Positions 14,503 to 18,341 of a stretch of DNA of 18,341 nt are shown piece after piece. The translations under genes were made by a program, and so were the position numbers. This stretch comes from Cellvibrionaceae bacterium (GTDB taxonomy: Bacteria > Pseudomonadota > Gammaproteobacteria > Pseudomonadales > Cellvibrionaceae), in NCBI GenBank assembly GCA_030597965.1, contig JAUVQU010000022.1:1-18341 (forward strand), read 5' to 3'. A model generated the notes under the pieces. That model was not told where the DNA came from. It made no database searches and saw only the letters and a program-made list of their open reading frames with translations. The stretch's first letter is position 1. Each line of letters starts with the position of its first letter.

Positions 14503-14531
14503 AAGATAAATTTGGGCGCGCAGTGTATCAA
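14503..14531 (-). promoter_or_regulatory. Candidate trmJ promoter
   Basis: On the minus strand, TTGATA (14531-14526) and TATCTT (14508-14503) are separated by 17 bases. The -35 matches at five of six positions and the -10 at four of six. It lies about 50 bases upstream of the trmJ start. Plausible, not strong. Confidence 0.35.
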
Positions 14532-14721
14532 ATACCGCACTTTTGTGCCCACAAAGCGCCCGCTATTCAGTGCTCAACCTCCAGTCAGCCCATAGATCAA
14601 TTACAGAGCCCACTCGATTTCAGCCAAGCCTATCGTCTATTACTTAACTTTAATTTGTCGGGCTAATACCCCAAGGGCACCTAGAGCCCGACCAGACCTA
14701 CTATCTTATGAGTTTCGCTGC

Positions 14722-14727
14722 TATACT
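14722..14727 (+). promoter_or_regulatory. Candidate -10 box for suhB
   Basis: TATACT in the context GCTGCTATACTCGCC is a good -10 with a GC-rich discriminator, but no recognisable -35 lies at the right distance. If used, the suhB leader would be about 320 bases and would include the 14901-15023 repeat. Confidence 0.3.
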
Positions 14728-14900
14728 CGCCGCCCTTTTGAGACGTTGATTATTAAAGCCCAAGGTTTTTAACTCTGGCGCCGATCAAACGGCCTCACGT
14801 TCTTTATCAATTTTTGCTGTCTTAATTTATTATGATGGCTCTTATAAACATCGAATCGCTTTCTGACAAGAAAGTGAACGTGCATCTATAGGGAAACCTT

Positions 14901-15023
14901 TGCACGAAAGATGATTTCATTTTCAGGCAAAGCTAAAACGCACAAAATGAGGGAGTTTATATTTATAAATGACCGATTGAGTACGTTTTAAACGCAGCAT
15001 GGGAGTGAGATAACTTTCGTGCA
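14901..15023. repeat. Nested-hairpin dispersed repeat, copy 3 (suhB leader)
   Basis: The outer stem is TGCACGAAAG (14901-14910) with CTTTCGTGCA (15014-15023), ten perfect pairs. The middle stem is TAAAACG (14934-14940) with CGTTTTA (14984-14990), then the same C-A mismatch seen in the other copies, then AC with GT. The inner hairpin is TTTAT (14956-14960) with ATAAA (14965-14969), preceded by GGGAG and followed by TGACCGATTGAG. It ends 31 bases before the suhB ATG, so it would lie in the suhB leader RNA. Confidence 0.75.
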
Positions 15024-15054
15024 GATGTTTCATAGAGCTATTTGGAGTGTTCAT

Positions 15055-15870
15055 ATGGAACCTATGCTAACCATCGCCCTGCGTGCTGCACGCAAAGCGG
15101 GTGAATTAATTGAGCGTTCATTAGAGCGTGTAGATGTTGTTGCTTTCGAAGAGAAAGGCCGCAACGACTTTGTAACGGAAGTCGATACGGCTGCCGAAAA
15201 AGAAATCATCTACAACCTGCGTAAAGCCTACCCTGAGCACACCATTATTGGCGAAGAAACTGGCCGTTCAGTAGGCAAAACCGCCGACGGTAAAGACAGC
15301 GATTATCAGTGGATCATCGACCCTCTCGATGGCACCACTAATTTTATTCACGGTATCCCACACTTTGCAGTATCCATTGCTTGCCTATATAAAGGCCAGG
15401 TACAGCATGCTGTGATTCTCAATCCGATTACTCGCGAAGAATTCACCGCCTCCAAAGGCCGTGGCGCAACCCTTAACGGTCGTCGTATTCGCGCATCCAA
15501 ACGTCGCGGCCTCAACGGCGCACTGATCGGCACGGGCATTCCTTTCAATGGTTACGCCTACGAAAAAATTACTCCTTACCTCGCCACCATGTATGAAATC
15601 GCCGGGCAAACCGCCGGTATTCGTCGCCCAGGTGCCGCCTCACTAGATTTAGCTTACGTTGCCGCTGGCCGCTTTGACGGCTTCTGGGAAATGAACCTGA
15701 AGCCCTGGGATATTGCTGCAGGCTTATTAATGGTAACTGAGGCCGGAGGCCTGGTGAGTGACTTTAAAGGTGGCAATACCTCTATGGAAACAGGCAATGT
15801 TGTTTGTGCTGCTCCAAAAGTATTCAAGCCATTACTGCAGATCGTTGGCAAGCATATGGGCAATTGTTAA
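15055..15870 (+). CDS. suhB: Inositol-1-monophosphatase family protein SuhB
   Basis: A 271-residue Mg-dependent phosphatase of the inositol monophosphatase superfamily. In E. coli, SuhB dephosphorylates inositol-1-phosphate and is also a subunit of the rRNA antitermination complex. The metal-site motifs are present: EETG (67-70), DPLDGTTNFIHG (89-100) and WDIAAG (218-223). The start is ATG 15055 (MEPMLTIALRAARKAGELIE, parallel to E. coli MHPMLNIAVRAARKAG), with GGAG seven bases upstream. An upstream GTG (15019) in the same frame falls in the end of the repeat and has no family support. It is divergent from trmJ. Its stop is 61 bases before the DAHP synthase gene with no terminator between, so cotranscription is possible. 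Confidence 0.96.
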   Translation: MEPMLTIALRAARKAGELIERSLERVDVVAFEEKGRNDFVTEVDTAAEKEIIYNLRKAYPEHTIIGEETGRSVGKTADGKDSDYQWIIDPLDGTTNFIHGIPHFAVSIACLYKGQVQHAVILNPITREEFTASKGRGATLNGRRIRASKRRGLNGALIGTGIPFNGYAYEKITPYLATMYEIAGQTAGIRRPGAASLDLAYVAAGRFDGFWEMNLKPWDIAAGLLMVTEAGGLVSDFKGGNTSMETGNVVCAAPKVFKPLLQIVGKHMGNC

Positions 15871-15931
15871 CCCCCCCAAGGCGATATACTCTACCCTTCA
15901 ACCTTGAAGGCATCAGTAGAGAGCTCTATCT

Positions 15932-17272
15932 ATGTGGTCACCGGAATCCTGGCGCTCTAAAAAAGCGCTGCAACAACCCGTTTACACAGACCTCTCTGCA
16001 TTAGCAAAGGCAGAGAGGTCCCTGTCACAGATGCCGCCGCTGGTGTTTGCAGAAGAAACCCGTCAATTACAGCGCCAGCTGGCTGATGTAGCTGAAGGAA
16101 AGGCCTTTTTACTGCAAGGGGGCGACTGCGCAGAAAGCTTTGATGAGTTTTCTACCTCAAGTATTCGCGACACCTTTAAGGTCATCATGCAGATGGCCAT
16201 TGTACTGACCTATTCCGGGCGCATGCCGGTGGTGAAAGTAGGCCGCATGGCCGGTCAGTTTGCCAAGCCCCGCTCTGCGGATAGTGAAAACCAAAACGGC
16301 ATTGAGTTACCCAGCTTTCGCGGAGACATCATTAACGGGGTGGAGTTTAGCGAAACGGCTCGCATGCCCGACCCCCAGCGAATGCTGCAGGCCTACCATC
16401 AGTCCACCGCAACACAAAACTTGTTGCGCGCCTTTGCGCAGGGCGGCATGGCCGACCTGCATCGCGTCCACCAATGGAACTTGAGTTTTGTTAAAGGTCA
16501 CCCCCAGTGCGATCAATACATGCAACTGGCCCATGAAATACAAGATGCCTTATCGTTTATGAAGGTACTTGGTATAGACAGTGAAAATACGGCGACATTA
16601 CACACCACTAACCTGTTCACCTCCCATGAAGCATTACTGTTGAATTATGAGCAGGCCCTGACTCGGCGTGACAGTCTGACAAACGATTGGTACAACTGTT
16701 CTGCTCACATGCTTTGGATTGGTGAACGCACCCGACAACTGGATGGCGCACACATTGAGTTTATGCGCGGCATTCACAATCCGATAGGTGTGAAGGTGGG
16801 GCCATCCATCAGCACCGATGAATTATTACGCCTGACTGATGCACTTAACCCCGATAACGTCGCTGGCCGCTTAACGCTGATCACACGTATGGGAGCGGAC
16901 ACACTGGCTGAAAAGTTACCGGCGCTGGCCAAAGCCATAGAGGCCGAAGGTCGCAAAGTAGTCTGGTCCAGCGATCCTATGCACGGCAATACGGTCAAGG
17001 CAGGCAATGGCTTCAAGACACGATCTTTTGATCGTATTTTGAAAGAAATTCAGCAGTTTTTTGAAGTGTTAAAAAGTGAAGGCGCTCACCCTGGTGGTGT
17101 CCATTTAGAAATGACAGGCCAGGAAGTCACTGAATGCGTCGGTGGTACTTACAAAGTATCTGAGGATGACCTGGCAACATGCTATAAAACCCAGTGCGAC
17201 CCCAGACTGAATGCAAATCAAGTACTGGAAATGGCTTTCAAAATATCAGAGCTTCTGAAACTTCAATCATAG
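15932..17272 (+). CDS. Class II (plant-type) 3-deoxy-7-phosphoheptulonate synthase
   Basis: A 446-residue enzyme that condenses phosphoenolpyruvate and erythrose-4-phosphate to DAHP, the first step of the shikimate pathway. It belongs to the class II (AroA-II) family, not the E. coli AroF/G/H class. Motifs in order: LLQGGDCAESF (60-70), KVGRMAGQFAKPRS (102-115), LWIGERTRQLDGAHIEFMRG (261-280), SDPMHGNT (347-354) and GVHLEMTGQEVTECVGG (389-405). The metal ligands C66, H351, E393 and D423 line up with C87, H369, E411 and D441 of the Mycobacterium tuberculosis enzyme. The N-terminus is shorter than that of the mycobacterial protein, which carries a regulatory extension, so allosteric control may differ. 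The start ATG 15932 gives MWSPESWRSKKALQQP, typical of the class II N-terminus. A strong terminator follows 22 bases after the stop. Confidence 0.95.
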   Translation: MWSPESWRSKKALQQPVYTDLSALAKAERSLSQMPPLVFAEETRQLQRQLADVAEGKAFLLQGGDCAESFDEFSTSSIRDTFKVIMQMAIVLTYSGRMPVVKVGRMAGQFAKPRSADSENQNGIELPSFRGDIINGVEFSETARMPDPQRMLQAYHQSTATQNLLRAFAQGGMADLHRVHQWNLSFVKGHPQCDQYMQLAHEIQDALSFMKVLGIDSENTATLHTTNLFTSHEALLLNYEQALTRRDSLTNDWYNCSAHMLWIGERTRQLDGAHIEFMRGIHNPIGVKVGPSISTDELLRLTDALNPDNVAGRLTLITRMGADTLAEKLPALAKAIEAEGRKVVWSSDPMHGNTVKAGNGFKTRSFDRILKEIQQFFEVLKSEGAHPGGVHLEMTGQEVTECVGGTYKVSEDDLATCYKTQCDPRLNANQVLEMAFKISELLKLQS

Positions 17273-17293
17273 CCACTATTAAAGAGCCACTAT

Positions 17294-17321
17294 AAAAAAG
17301 GAGCCAATCGGCTCCTTTTTT
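17294..17321. terminator. Bidirectional intrinsic terminator between the DAHP synthase gene and secF
   Basis: GGAGCC (17300-17305), loop AATC, GGCTCC (17310-17315), with six As before and six Ts after. Both strands therefore read as a GC stem followed by a T-run. It lies between two convergent genes (DAHP synthase on plus, secF on minus) and probably ends both transcripts. Confidence 0.92.
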
Positions 17322-17348
17322 ATTTAACTCGCTTGAATAAAGTTGAGA

Positions 17349-18296
17349 TCAGGGATGCTCTTCATCAAACTCAGCACCTTCCTTCACCGGAATCATCAAA
17401 TCTTCACGGTCAATATCCAGCATCAACAATACGTTCGCTGAGACGTAAATCGATGAATAAGTACCCACGACAACACCGACCAAAAGCGCCGAAGCAAAGC
17501 CGTGAATTAATTCGCCACCAAAGATAAACAATGCCAGCAACACAAGGATAGTGGTTAACGAGGTGATCAAGGTACGGCCTAAGGTTTGCGTCAGGGAAAC
17601 GTTGATAATTTCCAGTGAATCGCCCTTGCGTAACTTGCGGAAATTTTCGCGAATACGGTCAGCCACAACAATAGTATCGTTGAGCGAGTAACCAATCACC
17701 GCCAGCACGGCGGCCAGCACTGTCAAATCAAAATCGATAGCCATCACCGAGAAGAAACCCAGCACCAAAATTACATCGTGAACCAATGCGGCTACCGCAC
17801 CCACAGAGAACTTATACTGGAAGCGCATGGCCACGTACATCATCACGACCAACAGTGCGAACAACATGCCCAAGCCGCCATCGTCACGCAGTTCTTCACC
17901 GACCTGAGGCCCAACAAATTCCACGCGACGCAATTCAAAATCAACTGCACTGTCATTCTGTAAAGCGGTGACAATAGCTTCACTCAGCTTCGGGTCATTA
18001 TCTTGTTGCAGGCGGATTAACACCTCGGACTCTGAACCGAAGTGCACCACCACAGCACCGTCAAAGCCGGCCGAAGAAAGTTTACCGCGCACGTCTTCCA
18101 GCGCTACCGGTTCGTCATAGCCCAACTCAATTTGCGTGCCGCCGGTAAAATCCAAACCGAACTGCAAACCATTAATACTCAATGATGCGATGGAGGCCAA
18201 CAACAACAGTGTCGAAAAAACCGCCGCTAATTTACGGTGGCCCATAAAGTTGATCACTTTGATATTGCTCGATAGTTCAACGTTTGTTTCTGACAT
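17349..18296 (-). CDS. secF: Protein translocase subunit SecF
   Basis: A 315-residue inner-membrane protein of the RND superfamily. With SecD it uses the proton motive force to help move proteins through SecYEG. The first membrane helix is about 22-42. The conserved FGLDFTGGTQIEL (46-58) opens the periplasmic domain (to about 135), and five more helices follow (about 141-157, 165-187, 190-204, 243-261, 265-290). The TM4 signature AVIGYSLNDTIVVADRIREN (199-218) is intact. I start it at ATG 18296 (MSETNVELSS), with GGAAAAAGATT upstream; an ATG at 18311 would add MWKKI and use up the ribosome site. secD would normally lie just upstream, beyond the window. A run of 17 G lies 23 bases ahead of the start. 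Confidence 0.96.
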   Translation of the reverse strand: MSETNVELSSNIKVINFMGHRKLAAVFSTLLLLASIASLSINGLQFGLDFTGGTQIELGYDEPVALEDVRGKLSSAGFDGAVVVHFGSESEVLIRLQQDNDPKLSEAIVTALQNDSAVDFELRRVEFVGPQVGEELRDDGGLGMLFALLVVMMYVAMRFQYKFSVGAVAALVHDVILVLGFFSVMAIDFDLTVLAAVLAVIGYSLNDTIVVADRIRENFRKLRKGDSLEIINVSLTQTLGRTLITSLTTILVLLALFIFGGELIHGFASALLVGVVVGTYSSIYVSANVLLMLDIDREDLMIPVKEGAEFDEEHP

Positions 18297-18319
18297 AATC
18301 TTTTTCCACAATTTAATGT

Positions 18320-18336
18320 GGGGGGGGGGGGGGGGG
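18320..18336. repeat. Homopolymer run of 17 G at the window edge
   Basis: Seventeen consecutive G on the plus strand (C on the secF sense strand), in the presumed secD-secF gap and five bases from the window end. No other homopolymer in the window is comparable. It may be a real slippage-prone tract or a sequencing/assembly artefact. Confidence 0.9.
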
Positions 18337-18341
18337 AAAGA

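Larger units (their letters stand above)
14451..15054. other. Gene-free region between trmJ and suhB
   Basis: These 604 bases hold no convincing protein gene. Visible contents are a weak candidate trmJ promoter (14503-14531), a stem of eight perfect pairs (GTCGGGCT 14657-14664 with AGCCCGAC 14685-14692, loop containing CCC/GGG), a plus-strand -10-like TATACT (14722-14727), an AT-rich stretch (about 14800-14870), the third copy of the nested-hairpin repeat (14901-15023) and the suhB ribosome site GGAG at 15044-15047. I see no small ORF with a ribosome site and family-like composition. Confidence 0.6.

Noticed and set aside
15019..15054. GTG start giving a longer SuhB
   Set aside because: The extension begins in the repeat's outer stem. 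ATG 15055 has a well-placed GGAG and matches the E. coli N-terminus.
15895..15910. CCTTCAACCTTGAAGG as a terminator after suhB
   Set aside because: A near-perfect palindrome, but with a tiny loop and no T-run; the DAHP synthase gene follows closely.

Overview
This window looks like core chromosome from a gammaproteobacterium with mid-range GC. Protein features and gene order suggest a marine or environmental lineage near the Cellvibrionales; that placement is inference. The layout follows the Escherichia coli suhB-trmJ-iscR-...-ndk-rlmN-(pilW)-rodZ-ispG-hisS block. There are no phage, plasmid, insertion-sequence, CRISPR, tRNA or rRNA features that I can support.

Layout. (1) Positions 1-4888, minus strand: ndk, rlmN, pilW, rodZ, ispG and the first codons of hisS, probably transcribed as one unit from a promoter near 5010. 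(2) Positions 5103-13537, minus strand: an iron-sulfur cluster biogenesis operon iscR-iscS-sufB-sufC-sufD-sufS-sufA-sufT-sufE. It has a strong sigma70 promoter with two abutting IscR-type operators at its head and an intrinsic terminator after sufE. (3) Positions 13641-14450, minus strand: trmJ, divergent from suhB, with a gene-free 604-base gap between them. (4) Positions 15055-17272, plus strand: suhB and a class II (plant-type) DAHP synthase, closed by a bidirectional terminator. (5) Positions 17349-18296, minus strand: secF. A run of 17 G lies just upstream of it at the window edge.

How the genes work together. IscR carries the C92/C98/C104/H107 cluster ligands and probably represses its own operon when cluster supply is adequate. 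IscS and SufS-SufE provide two separate sulfur donors. SufBCD is the scaffold and ATPase, and SufA and SufT handle cluster transfer and maturation. Likely local clients are the 4Fe-4S enzymes IspG and RlmN, and IscR itself.

Most unusual features. First, SUF machinery sits at the locus where E. coli has ISC, while iscR and an IscS lacking the IscU-docking tail are kept. Second, there is a dispersed intergenic repeat, with three copies here at 6271-6369, 8054-8176 and 14901-15023. Its nested stems change sequence from copy to copy while base pairing and the adjacent TGACCGANNGAG block are conserved. A REP-like palindrome at 5611-5683 shares a 16-base identical block with the 8054 copy. Three consecutive gaps in the 3' half of the suf operon each carry one of these elements.
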